Source: Schistocerca nitens (Eukaryota; Arthropoda; Insecta; Orthoptera; Acrididae). Taken from it: a stretch of 64,000 nucleotides of DNA. Numbering within the stretch: the stretch's first letter is position 1; each line of letters starts with the position of its first letter. Position numbers and translations under genes: made by a program. The stretch is taken from NCBI RefSeq assembly GCF_023898315.1, contig NC_064621.1, forward strand, positions 124,843,521 through 124,907,520, given 5' to 3'. Positions 34,158 through 45,620 of this stretch are shown here, piece after piece. The notes below the pieces were generated by a model, which saw nothing but the letters and a program-made list of their open reading frames with translations, was not told the origin of the DNA and searched no databases.

Positions 34158-34782
34158 GAGGTGGCTCTTACAAATCCATAAGGCTAACCTCGGTTTACGT
34201 TATAGTAGATAGCCAACGCCCATAAGTAAAACAATACATTAAAGTAAAAATAAAAATTGTACATGAAATACAGATGATGCGGATAGAAATTATAACAAAA
34301 TATCATTTTGTCTGCATGCACACAATTCAAAAAATCGTTATGAAAAGTGTTACATTTCGTCATACTTCATAGGCACCGTCCTCTACTATTGTTGTTCATA
34401 TGATAAATATAAAGTTACAGGGAATTCGATGAGTACGTACAATAAAGTACAAATTTTGCAAGAGGCATATAAATCCAAAAATCATTGTAACAACTGTCAC
34501 ATTAAGTCATACTGGAAAGCCAATGTCCTCTATTTTTATTGCCATTATGTAAGAGAATAGGTTGCGTACGATGTAATGAAACACTTGTCATAATAATTTT
34601 TTTAATTGTGTGCCTCCAAACAAAATTGTATTTTACCATAATTACTATTTGAATCCCCTGTACTGTATGTATTTTTTTTATCCGAACACATTCTTTTACA
34701 TATGGGCGATAAACAGAGAGCGTTGGCTGTCCAGTATGACGTAAACTGAGGTTAGCCATATGGATTTGTAAACAGCGGCCTC
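34158..34782. mobile_element. foldback/MITE-like inverted-repeat element, 625 bp
   Basis: The ends are inverted copies: cttacaaatccataaggcta then acctcggtttacg on the left, and, reversed, tttacaaatccatatggcta then acctcagtttacg on the right. Similarity continues inward with gaps; for example the left ttgtctgcatgcacacaatt pairs with the reversed right ttgtttggaggcacacaatt. The two halves therefore form one long hairpin of nearly 300 bp per arm. A 3-bp repeat ACT flanks it (34155-34157 and 34783-34785). No ORF of note inside. Confidence 0.75.
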
Positions 34783-34785
34783 ACT

Positions 34786-35992
34786 CGCACTGAGTTGGAA
34801 TGGAATGTGTCATTATAATTACTGGAATGTGTCATTATAACTGCGCTCAGTCTTCATAACTACCTATAACGTTATGTAATTGTGGAGTTGTAATTGTGTA
34901 CTGCTGTGAAATGTCGCTAGATCCATGTCCTGCTTCTTGTATTATATTTGTAACGCTGATGACAGCTGCAGTGTAAGTTGAAACCATGATTCGCAAAGCA
35001 GTAAAATACTGTTGACATTACGGCCGATGCTGAACTTCTTTGTGTCCTGTATTACACCATGGTCGGAGCGCACAGTCGTTCCCATAGAATCGAACATGAT
35101 AATATGGTATTTTTATACGTCTTCAACGTACCACCACGTCATGGGTGTACTCGTTGAAATTGGTTCAGGTCAAAACCGACGCCATTAAAGTCAGTGTTAT
35201 GACAAATAATGTATTCATGACTGGGGCCGCTGTTGACTGTCACGTGCAGGCTAACATAGTACACAGCTCGGCCTGTGTATACTACTAAATGTCAGACATC
35301 TCTTTCTGTAGCTCTAAGTCCCAGTGTACAGCCTCAGATATGGTAGAAGTATCGCCTGTGGCGACCTAAAGAGACATATGTTCTATGTTTTCTCTACGGA
35401 CCTTTGCTAATTCTGCCAGCATTAGAATCTCACCGGCGAATTGCAACAGACGTGGCAAGTTCTGACCAATAACAACCAGTGTAATAAACAGGTTTAACGA
35501 TTTCCTATTTTTGTGAATTTTGTCATGGTGACTCAATAATTAGTATCTCTACTGTGGCATTGAGAATAAGGTGCACAAATGCAGACGTGAAATAATTACT
35601 AATAGCCAACCAGAGATCCCCTTACTTAAATCTGAGGAAATATTCCAGCTCGATCTACTGGACTTAACGACCTATCCTCAGCTTACCTGCGACCATAGCA
35701 TCGGTACGCTGGATCGGCGACTCTTGTACGCACAGTCAGCAATTCTTCTGTGACGAACTTACCTGTGTAGATTGGAAGTTTCGTACGGATGCAACGAATA
35801 ATGGGAATTCAGTAATAAACGTAATATGCGGTAGTATGACTCTTTACTCCTGAAAGTGGCACTGGACTGGCTTGATGCAGAGCGCATAAATTGGGTCTGC
35901 CTGTAAGTGAATTAATCAAATTAACTTGCCTCATGAATATCTAGTTCGTTCGGTGCTGCAGTGACTTTTGCTAATGTCGTCCTCCTGTTCTT
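34786..35992. other. no identifiable gene
   Basis: AT-rich spacer. The longest ORF is 60 codons (35571-35753) and has no motif. Confidence 0.5.
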
Positions 35993-36004
35993 CAACACAA
36001 CCTT

Positions 36005-36203
36005 TGGGTGCCGGCCGAAGTGGCCGTGCGGTTAAAGGCGCTCCAGTCTGGAACCGCAAGACCGCTACGGTCGCAGGTTCGAATCCTGCCTCGGGCATGG
36101 ATGTTTGTGATGTCCTTAGGTTAGTTAGGTTTAAGTAGTTCTAAGTTCTAGGGGACTAATGACCTCAGCAGTTGAGTCCCATAGTGCTCAGAGCCATTTG
36201 AAC
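36005..36203 (+). mobile_element. tRNA-derived SINE with 12-bp target duplications
   Basis: The head ggccgtgcggttaaaggcgc resembles a tRNA D arm/A box, and ggttcgaatcctgcc is an exact B-box match, so a polymerase III promoter is present. The body runs to agccatttgaac. Perfect direct repeats caacacaacctt flank it at 35993-36004 and 36204-36215. It is full length and little changed. SINEs of this form are mobilised by LINE enzymes supplied elsewhere. Confidence 0.93.
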
Positions 36204-36364
36204 CAACACAACCTTCTTCAATGACACTTTGCCACTGCTACTCAACACAATTTTGTCCGTGTGGTGAATCTGCGAATGATGTAGCCCGTTATTGTAAACT
36301 ATTATTCGACCGAGTCTATGTGCTAGGGCGAAGATGATTTGGAATGTGTTTTCATTGTGTTGAA

Positions 36365-36484
36365 AAAATGGTTCAAATGGCTCTGAGCACTATGGGACAA
36401 CTTCTGAGGTCATCAGTCCCCTAGAACTTAGAACTACTTAAACCTAACTAACCTAAGGACATCACACACATCCATGCCCGCGGC
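36365..36484 (-). mobile_element. SINE copy, head truncated, with 13-bp target duplications
   Basis: Reverse complement of the tail half of the SINE at 36005: ggttcaaatggctctgagca corresponds to its 3' end. The tRNA-like head is missing beyond catgcccg. Direct repeats tcattgtgttgaa flank it at 36352-36364 and 36485-36497, showing an independent insertion that was 5'-truncated on arrival. Confidence 0.92.
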
Positions 36485-36497
36485 TCATTGTGTTGAA

Positions 36498-38255
36498 GAT
36501 GTTATATGTTGTTATTCCCTTGTGGAGCCCAGCCTTAAGAAATATTATTAGGCTATAAATTAAGTTTTGTTTTATTATCACTTCTATCCTTTCATAAATA
36601 GTTAATAAGTAGTACTTAACGCATTATTTGTAAAATTGTGCCTACACCTGCACAGTACCAGCCCTAATCCCACTCCACCTAAAAAGTACGCCATGTGTTA
36701 CTTCACACTAATACTATCGCAACTTGTTTTTATCTTTTGCAATGGGATGCAATGGAAAGTGGTACCAGAATGATGTGGATAAGCTAGGACAAGCTGGTTG
36801 CCATCGATAAATGTAAGACATCGCATATGTGTGTAACCACATATCCAAAGTGTGTAACACAAAGTAATCTAATATATGCGGCGTGACCATCGAAACACGT
36901 TTTGTTGGTTACTCGGAATACTGATCGGAGTAATTGTATTGATATTTTATGTTATTAACAGGTTGCGAAGTCGCTATTTATACAATTAAATATCTTTAAC
37001 TCTTACTTAGCTTTGTCTTGGATACAGAAATTAAGAAAAGTTTAGTTGTATCATCGATAGTATATTACAGTCTTAAAGTACAATGGATTCTTCATCAATA
37101 CATGCTACACGGCGCTTCGAGAACTGTTACACTATTACTCACATCAGAATTCATTAACTCACTTATCTTGAATTATTATTTTTGAAAAGGTAACTTCCTT
37201 CTGTTTTTAAACGCCAGTTTTAATTATTTATACTAGTACCGGATATTACACCACTTTTAAAAATGTCAGATAGTAAATTAGTTGCTTTAGTTACTCAAGT
37301 TCTCTCACATGACGTCCTGTTGGAAATGAAACACGTCGTTTACGTTTTGCGTCTAGTTATCTCCAGAAACAATATATAAAGAACTTTCTCAAGTCTTTTC
37401 TACTACCACACTCGATGATCACCCTTGAATTTTCGGATGCAGCCTTATTAAAAATTAGAGCAGCTGCGCTTCTGAACGTAGACTAGTTTCATTTTCTTCT
37501 ACTTGATCAAACGCTGATATTTGCTCATAAACATGGATGAATCGTGTGTATACGTGCTTCGCATGTATAAACGTGGCGAACCGGTAGCCGGACAATACGT
37601 ACGAATGCTTACTGTTTCCAATGCACGGAGCCCTGTGCTGTCGTAAAGGAACGATCGAGTTCTGCTTCTTTGTGTCCAGCAAGAAGCAGAGGCGGTCTTG
37701 TTGAGCCCCCAAGGAAAACAACGTCTATCAGTTCCACCGTTCCAGACACAGATTCTTTTAATTGGGACCATTACAGAGGTACCGGTGAAAGGTCATCGAA
37801 CCGTGTTCTGTTGACAGCTTCTTGACAGGTTTCACCGACACCTATCCCTCACGCAACACCCCGCCCACATTTCGTCTACGCAACGCCGCACGTGCGCTCA
37901 CGGAGTACACTATCTGTCAGCGTGGTGTCACCAGATGACGGACAATGACGATAATGTCGAGCTCCCACATTATAAAGTACTTGCCGTACACCTCAGAATA
38001 CTGCATTTAGATTGACAGGATAACCTTACAAATGTCACTTTCCATACGGACAAGTCCAGCCTTCGAGTGGCGTAAAGGCCGCCCTGTCCAAGTTTTTCAC
38101 TATTCTGAAGACCAACCAGAGAAAGTATAAAAGTCTGAGATCCATACTGCAATCTTCTCCAAGAAACGTCTCGCAACAAACAAGTGTGACACAATAGATT
38201 TCGAAAATTTTTGAAATAGGCAAACTTTTGGAAACGTTAATATGTGAGGTATTTA
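36498..38255. other. no identifiable gene
   Basis: AT-rich spacer with short overlapping ORFs (up to 90 codons at 37455-37771, minus) that lack motifs. No repeat ends identified. Confidence 0.5.
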
Positions 38256-38838
38256 TGTTGTAAGTAGGCTGTTTATGTTTTCTTATTGGCAACGTTACGT
38301 AGCGCTCTGTATGAAAATCACTGGCTGTGCTGTGTGGAGTCTGTGGCTAGTTTGCATTGTTGTCTGCCATTGTAGTGTTGGGCAGCGGCAGCTGGATGTG
38401 AACAGCGCGTAGCGTTGCGCAGTTGGAGGTGAGCCGCCAGCAGTGGTGGATGTGGGGAGAGAGATGGCGGAATTTGGAAATTTGTAAGACTGGATGTCAT
38501 GATCTGTTATGTATATTATGATTTTTCAAAACTATTAAGGTAAATACATTGTTTGTTCTCTACTAAAATCTTTCATTTCCTAACTATGCCTATCAGTAGT
38601 TAGTGCCTTCCGTAGTTTGAATCTTTTATTTAGCTGGCAGTAGTGGCGCTCGCTGTTTTGCAGTAGTTGGAGTAACGAAGATTTTTGGTGAGGTAAGTGA
38701 TTTGTGAAAGGTATAGGTTAATGTTAGTCAGGGCCATTCTTATGTAGGGATTTTTTGAAAGTCAGATTGCGTTGAGCTAAAAATATTGTGTGTCAGGTTA
38801 AGCACAGCCCTGTATAATTGTTTAAAGGGGACGTTTCA
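38256..38838 (+). repeat. LTR-like dispersed repeat (possible solo LTR), plus orientation
   Basis: It begins tgttgtaagtaggctg and ends ggggacgtttca, the TG...CA form of an LTR. Its inverted relative is at 31021-31755. It contains no ORF of retrotransposon type. A target duplication is uncertain: atgtt occurs at both margins (38255-38259 and 38839-38843), but only if the element is taken to start at 38260. Confidence 0.7.
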
Positions 38839-38904
38839 ATGTTTACGTAGTGATGTCTGAGTTAAATAACACCGGCTAACGTAGATAAACTACAGCGCTG
38901 TCTA

Positions 38905-39420
38905 CAGGGGTTGGACAGAAGTACGAAAATTCCGTGAGCTATGCTTGCTTGATTATAAAGGCGGAAGCTTCAAAGCCGGCATGTTCAGCTGTTGTATTTG
39001 AGCACGAGCGGCACCTCACAATGTCTTCAATACATTGTAATTGTGATCTGATATCAGAACATTGTTCTGTATTTCAACGGATTATTTCGGAGCTAAGTGA
39101 TTTTGAAGGTGTTGGTGGTCCTATGTTGGGTGCTTACTTAACCAATATAGCTGGAGTATTTGGCGTTTCAAGAGGCACCGTATGGAATACTTGTTCTGCA
39201 TATGGCACTTAACACGGTGCACTGTACTCAAAGACCTTACATTAGTAATATTACAGATCATCCAATACGCCCAATGTACATCCTGCACACTAAGTTGCAA
39301 CAATCAAACGACCGAAAAACTGTAACACAGTACCGGTAAAGGACACATTTCAAACACCATTTCTAGCTGTGTCTAGGATGGCTAGGATTCTCTGCTGAGG
39401 ATGCTTGCGTTATACAGATA
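38905..39420 (+). pseudogene. Tc1-like 5' fragment
   Basis: It starts next to TA (38903-38904) with caggggttggacagaagtac, a Tc1-type terminal repeat. The ORF at 38934-39212 ends in a DNA-binding-domain match: IISELSDFEG then LTNIAGVFGVSRGTVWNTCS and AYGT. Beyond about 39210 the frame is lost, and neither catalytic motifs nor a right end were found. Confidence 0.65.
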
Positions 39421-40472
39421 AAAAAACAGGATGATTACAGCAGTAGGACGTCAAAGAAGCTTCTGACCAAGATAACGGTCTTATCACTGTCGGTATTGGG
39501 TTACACATCAAATGTCTGGTTATACTCATGGACGACTTAGATCCCAGGTTAACTCCCACATAACTACTGCCAGAGAATTACTGGGAGTTGATGGTCATCC
39601 AGGTGAAACCTCACAACCTTTCTTCCAATCCCACCTCGTCTCCCCTGGAGCAATGAGGATCAAACATCACATCCCTATGTTTTGTTACTGCTGAGTGTGT
39701 GCGGTTCACTCTGAAGCTGGGCACTGTGGAAAACGTTGCAGGGCATGTGTTTTGGCAATAATGTTATTACAATGAGTCACTTCATTTGAGTTGCTAGGCT
39801 ATGGCTATTTGTTCATAACAATTTAATAACAAGCGACTTCCGTCATTCAGAGCATTTGCAGAGGCCACACCGAGGCAGATACGTAAGTAGTTTCATTATT
39901 GCATATTATTCACAGTTTTAAATATTCTGTGCAGTTTTTCGTATTTTTCCAAGTTTTACATAACTTTAAGTATTTTCCACTATTTTTCTCGTTTGTAACT
40001 GTTAACAGCTCCAGTGTGAACCTCACCCACTCAACTGGGCACTTGAGCGGGTGCGGTACACTCTGGAACTGTGCACCATGGCCGTGTCTATTTGTTACTA
40101 ACCAGTTATTGAGGTTACATTATGTCGCAACAGGTCTGCTTGTTATTTAGAAGTTAGTATTTTTTATGTCCATTATTCGAGGCACCAGAAGAGACCTCTC
40201 CCAGACAAACTGTAAGTAGTCTCATTCTTGCACAATCTGATGTATGCTTCACTAGATTGTTCTATTTTTTCCGTAATATCCTCAATCTACGTAGTTTTCC
40301 TCATTTATTCATGTTATTCCAGAGTTTTGTCCACTTATTCGATTTCCTCTCCACTGCTGCCAGTGTCACGTCAACAGTAGGACATGTCACGTCGAGTTCA
40401 TGATGCTCTCAACAAACCACAATGCAAGACGGGGCAGAATAATTTATTATTGCTAAGCCACTATTTCATTAA

Positions 40473-40518
<46 letters not shown>

Positions 40519-40769
40519 CGTCATAGTATATGGTTTAGAAACAAACTCGCTGCTGAAAGTGATGCTGTTATAGAGAATTCTACTAGCAGTTCAGTTTTAC
40601 CAATTTCCACAAGCTGTTTATAACAAGTACTACACTGCGATAGATGAATCCCTGAGATGTCACAACTCAGTTGCTATACAGCACGACTCCCAAGCAAAAT
40701 TCCAATGCTTCCAACCAAACATACAGTTTGTATGTGAAATAGCACTGCGGCATTAAACATACGCACCTA
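39421..40769. other. no gene; diverged tandem repeat and GT microsatellite
   Basis: Two loosely similar units of about 350 bp appear at roughly 39690-40030 and 40045-40380. They share gtgcggttcactctg/gtgcggtacactctg and, later, gtaagtagtttcatt/gtaagtagtctcatt. A GT run covers 40475-40517. No ORF with motifs. Confidence 0.5.
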
Positions 40770-42087
40770 CGAGGTGTATTCAAGTTCTAAGGCCTCCGAT
40801 TTTTTTTCTGCGGGCTGGAAAGAGATAGGAACATGCACATTGTTTTAAAATGAGGCCGCGTTCATTGTCAATATGTCCCAGAGATGGCAGCACCGTACGG
40901 CAGATGGAATTTTACCGCCAACGGCGAGAATGAGAACTGTTTTAAATACTTAAAATGGCGTCGTTTTCCTTACTTGAACAGCATGCAATCAATCGTTTTC
41001 TGAATTTGCGTGGTGTGAAACCAATTGAAATTCATTGACAGTTGAAGGAGACATGTGGTGATGGAGTTATGGATGTGTCGAAAGTGCGTTCGTGGGTGCG
41101 ACAGTTTAATGAAGGCAGAACATCGTGTGACAACAAACCGAAACAACCTCGGGCTCGTACAAGCCGGTCTGACGACATGATCGAGAAAGTGGAGAGAACT
41201 GTTTTGGGGGATCGCCGAATGACTGTTGAACAGATCGCCTCCACAGTTGGCATTTCTGTGGGTTCTGTGCACACAATCCTGCATGACGACCTGAAAATGC
41301 GAAAAGTGTCATCCAGGTGGGTGCCACGAATGCTGATGGACGACCACATGGCTGCCCGTGTAACATATTGGCAAGCAATGTTGACGCGCAACGGCAGCAT
41401 GAATGGGACTTTCTTTTCGTCGGTTGTGACAATGGATGAGACGTGGATGCCATTTTTCAATCCAGAAACAAAGCGCCAGTCAGCTCAATGGAAGCACACA
41501 GATTCACCGCCACCAAAAAAATTTCGGGTAACCGCCAGTGCTGAAAAAATGATGGTGTCCATGTTCTGGGACAGCAAGGGCGTAATCCTTACCCATTGCG
41601 TTCCAAAGGGCACTACGGTAACAGGTGCATCCTACGAAAATGTTTTGAAGAACAAATTCCTTCCTGCACTGCAACAAAAACGTCCGGGAAGGGCTGCGCG
41701 TGTGCCGTTTCACCAAGACAACGCACCCGCACATCGAGCTAACGTTACGCAACAGTTTCTTCGTGATAACAACTTTGAAGTGATTCCTCATGCTCCCTAC
41801 TCACCTGACCTGGCTCCTAGTGATTTTTGGCTTTTTCCAACAATGAAAGACACTCTCCGTGGCCGCACATTCACCAGCCATGCTGCTATTGCTTCAGCGA
41901 TTTTCCAGTGGTCAAAACAGGCTCCTAGAGAAGCCTTCGCCGCTGCCATGGAATCATGGTGTCAGCGTTGTGAAAAATGTGTACGTCTGCAGGGCGATTA
42001 CGTCGAGAAGTAACGCCAGTTTCATCGATTTTGGGTGAGTAGTTAATCAGAAAAAAATCGGAGGCCTTAGAACTTGAATGCACCTCG
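40770..42087 (+). mobile_element. complete mariner element, 1318 bp
   Basis: Terminal inverted repeats of about 40 bp: the left gaggtgtattcaagttctaa and ggcctccgatttttttt, mirrored on the right. TA flanks at 40768-40769 and 42088-42089. It carries a transposase gene disrupted only by one nonsense codon. The near-perfect ends suggest a young insertion. Confidence 0.93.
40955..42013 (+). pseudogene. mariner transposase (DD34D), one premature stop
   Basis: The family-typical start is the ATG at 40955 (MASFSLLEQHAINRFLNLRG). The frame meets a TGA at 41036-41038 (codon 28) and then stays open to 42013, for 352 codons in all. DNA-binding helices lie in VRSWVRQFNEGRTSC and EQIASTVGISVGSVHTIL. Catalytic residues: D in VVTMDETWMPFF, D in PFHQDNAPAHRANV, and D in YSPDLAPSDFWLF, with 34 residues between the last two. 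Translation from the internal ATG at 41051 would lack the first helix-turn-helix. No other lesion is visible. A sequencing error at the TGA is a possible alternative. Confidence 0.9.
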
Positions 42088-42205
42088 TAGAGAGATGATG
42101 AGTATCTCAAACAACCCTCAAGTAGCCTGCAGGGCTCCGATCTGTGGAATATAGTTGTGAACACACATCTGACCAAGCAGTGACAGAGAAAGTAGCCCTA
42201 TTATA

Positions 42206-43781
42206 CAGGGTGTTACAAAAAGGTGCGGCCAAACTTTCAGGAAACATTCCTCACACACAAAGAAAGAAAATATGTTATGTGGACATGTGTCCGGAAACGC
42301 TTACTTTCCATGTTAGAGCTCATTTTATTACTTCTCTTCAAATCACATTAATCATGGAATATAAACACACAGCAACAGAACGTACCAGCGTGACTTCAAA
42401 CACTTTGTTACAGGAAATGTTCAAAATGTCCTCCGTTAGCGAGGATACATGTATCCACCCTCCGACGCATGGAATCCCTGATGCGCTGATGCAGCTCTGG
42501 AGAATGGTGTATTGTATCACAGCCGTCCACAATACGAGCTCGAAGAGTCTCTACATTTGATACCGGGGTTGCGTAGACAAGAGCTTTCAAATGACCCCGT
42601 AAATGAAAGTCGGTTGAGGTCAGGAGAGCGTGGAGGCCATGGAATTGGTCCGCTTCTACCAATCCATCGGTCACCGAATCTGTTGTTGAGAAGCGTACGA
42701 ACACTTCGACTGAAATGTGCAGGAGCTCCATCGTGCATGAACCACATGTTGTGTCGTACTTGTAAAGGCACATGTTCTAGCAACACAGGTAAAGTATCCC
42801 ATATGGAATCATGATAACGTGCTCCATTGAGCGTAGGTGGAAGAACATGGGGCCGAATCAAGACATCACCAACAATGCCTGCCCAAACGTTCACAGAAAA
42901 TCTGTGTTGATGACATGATTGCACAACTGCGTGCGGATTCTCGTCAGCCCACACATGTTGATTGTGAAAATTTACAATTTGATCACGTTGGAATGAAGCC
43001 TCATCCGTAAAGAGAACATTTGCACTGAAATGAGGATTGACACATTGTTGGATGAACCATTCGCAGAAGTGTACCCGTGGAGCCCAATCAGCTGCTGATA
43101 GTGCCTGCACACGCTGTACATGATACGGAAACAACTGGTTCTCCCGTAGCACTCTCCATACAGTGACGTGGTCAACGTTACCTTGTACAGCAGCAACTTC
43201 TCTGACGCTGACATTAGGGTTATCGTCAACTGCACGAAGAATTGCCTCGTCCATTGCAGGTGTCCTCGTCGTTCTAGGTCTTTCCCAGTCGCGAGTCATA
43301 GGCTGGAATGTTCCGTGCTCCCTAAGACGCCGATCAATTGCTTCGAACGTCTTCCTGTCGGGACACCTTAGTTCTGGAAATCTGTCTCGATACAAAAGTA
43401 CCGCGCCACGGCTATTGCCCCGTGCTAATCCATACATCAAATGGGCATCTGCCAACTCCGCATTTGTAAACATTGCACTGACTGCAAAACCACGTTCGTG
43501 ATGAACACTAACCTGTTGATGCTACGTACTGATGTGCTTGATGCTAGTACTGTAGAGCAATGAGTCGCATGTCAACACAAGCATCGAAGTCAACATTACC
43601 TTCCTTCAATTGGGCCAACTGGCGGTGAATCGAGGAAGTACAGTACATACTGACGAAACTAAAATGAGCTCTAGCGTGGAAATTAAGCGTTTCCGGACAC
43701 ATGTCCACATAACATCTTTACTTTATTTGTGTGTGAGGAATGTTTACTGAAAGTTTGGCCGTACCTTTTTGTAACACCCTG
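42206..43781 (-). mobile_element. Tc1/mariner element of DD41D type with long inverted ends
   Basis: Both ends begin cagggtgttacaaaaaggt and match over about 122 bp (42206-42327 and about 43660-43781). TA flanks at 42204-42205 and 43782-43783. It contains one frameshifted transposase on the minus strand and lies only 118 bp from the neighbouring mariner element. Confidence 0.9.
42408..43473 (-). pseudogene. DD41D-type transposase, single frameshift
   Basis: The start MFTNAELADAHLMYGLARGN at 43473 is the DUF4817-like N-terminal domain found in insect elements of this group. VSVREVAAVQGNVDHVTVWR is the second DNA-binding helix pair. The first D lies in VLFTDEASFQRD and the second in MWFMHDGAPAHFSRSV. 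The frame shifts at about 42630, just after RSPDLN, and the rest (STDFHLRGHLKALVYATPVS onward, to a stop at 42408) is in another frame. With the frameshift ignored, the second to third D spacing is close to 41. A small deletion there inactivates the gene; everything else is open. Confidence 0.88.
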
Positions 43782-43783
43782 TA

Positions 43784-44218
43784 GATGCAATCATTTCCAG
43801 GCTTGTAGCTCGCACAATAAAATGTGCTCCTAGCCTACACGTTCACCAACAGATATCTATGGACTATTTGGGGATATACAGTTTAACATTTTCACCTCCG
43901 TGTGTATCATATTTGATGCACATCGATTTTTCTGATTTCGCCACGTGCATCACATTCGATCACGCGAGGATTCGTGAGTATTTGTCTGTGGTGCATACAC
44001 GATCACACCTGTGCTGAAATCAAATGGGGGTCGCGTTATACAGGCCAGTGGTATAAGTATTGTTGTTTTTTTAGTGGCAGCAATGGATGACAGGCAGTTG
44101 TTACCTGTTTACGATGTAGCGTCAGTACGTGTTCCTTGTGGACACTGACATTTTCTTTACATATATGGCATTGTGTAGTGCTTGTTTTCAGTATGATTCT
44201 GTGGATGTTCGGTGAAAA
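43784..44218. other. no identifiable gene
   Basis: Spacer before the piggyBac-like gene. I looked for a TTAA-flanked piggyBac left end and found none that was convincing. Confidence 0.45.
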
Positions 44219-45620
44219 ATGGATTCACAAGAGGAGAGAATCCGAATATGGTTGGAGGAATCGAGTTTATATGATGAATCATTGTTTGGAAGTGGTAGTG
44301 ATTCCGACCCAGACTACCGTGCTCATTCCTTGAGTGAGAGAGGTAGTGAAGATGAAGTAATTCCTCTGAAGAAACAAGAACTACACGAGCAAGTTACGAA
44401 TAATACGTCTACAAATGGGGCAAACAAAGTTTCATCTTCTAATGACGAAGACTGTGGATGTGAGCTGTCACCTAAAGATATCTCTGACATTGATGGGGTA
44501 AAGTGGTCTGGTGTACAGGTGACCTATTTTTCTGGTAATTGTGGAGTATGCAATGCACTTTTGGACAATTTACCTGCAAATATTCGTCCCATTGATGGTT
44601 ACAATTTTTTTCTTGATGAAGACATGTGCACTTTCATAGTGAGTGAAACAAACCGTTATGCTGAGCATAAGATTGTTAGTGGAATAGCTGCAGAAACATT
44701 ATCACCATCATCCAGACTACCTTTACGGAGTGATATCGGCGTTGATGATTTGAAGAAATTTTTAGGGCTTATGTTGTTGACAGGGCTTGATCATAAAGCA
44801 AGAATGGAGGATTATTGGTACCAGAATACGCTTTTAAAAAAAAACCAGGTGTCTTCTATTACGTCCCGAAATGTGTTTGATTTGTTCCTCAATTGCACAC
44901 GTTTTTGCGACAATGGAAACATAGATGAACATGACAAAGTGTTCAAAATTAGAATGCTTGTGAATCGCCTGAACACAATATTTGAGGAAGCTTTCATTCC
45001 AGATGCAGCTGTTTCTACTGATGAAACAATCTCATTTCTTGGAAGGTTACGATTTCGTCAGTACATTCCTGGAAACGTTGTAAATACGGAGTAAAATTAT
45101 ACAAAGTGTGTGCCGTAGGTGGATACACTTGGAATGTTAAAATGTATTGCGTAAAAGATGTTAATGCTATAGACGTAACAACAGCAACTGTTTTAGAGTT
45201 AATGGATTCACTTTTGAATTCTGGAAGGACACTCTTTGTAGATAACTGTTACTCTTCTATGAAGGTGGAGCACATTCTTCAATAAAAACACTCATCTGGT
45301 GGGAAAACTGCTCGCAAAAAGAAGGGGAAAGCCGAAAACTATCATCACAAAAAAGTTGAAGAAGGGGGAAATCGTGGTTGCGGAAAGCAGCTCAAAGGTT
45401 TTTGTCGGAAAGTGGAGTGACAAGAGGGACGCCATTTTGTTGACAACCAAACACAAACCTGAGCTTGTGGCAGTGAAAACAAGGAGAGGTGAGGTGAATT
45501 AACCAAATGCAGTTGTGGATTGCAATGCTCATGTACATACTCCAGCACGTCTGTGATCTGCTAGCTTGTTAACTAAACTGCTGTCTTATTAGCTAAAATA
45601 CATTACATTGCCCATGCACT
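44219..45620 (+). pseudogene. piggyBac-like transposase, frameshifted
   Basis: The ATG at 44219 (MDSQEERIRIWLEE) opens a 291-codon frame with the acidic N-terminus usual in this family. DDLKKFLGLMLLTGLDHKAR is the domain core, and AAVSTDETISFLGRLRFRQY holds the first catalytic D (about 45005-45065). After a frameshift near 45080, YGVKLYKVCAVGGYTWNVKM and TLFVDNCYSSMKVEHIL supply the second D, followed by a stop at 45283. Another frame then gives KGEIVVAESSSKVFVGKWSD, LLTTKHKPELVAVK and VVDCNAH to about 45525. The expected GVDxxD-type third acidic motif is lost. Dead gene, distinct from the copy at 1-535. Confidence 0.87.
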
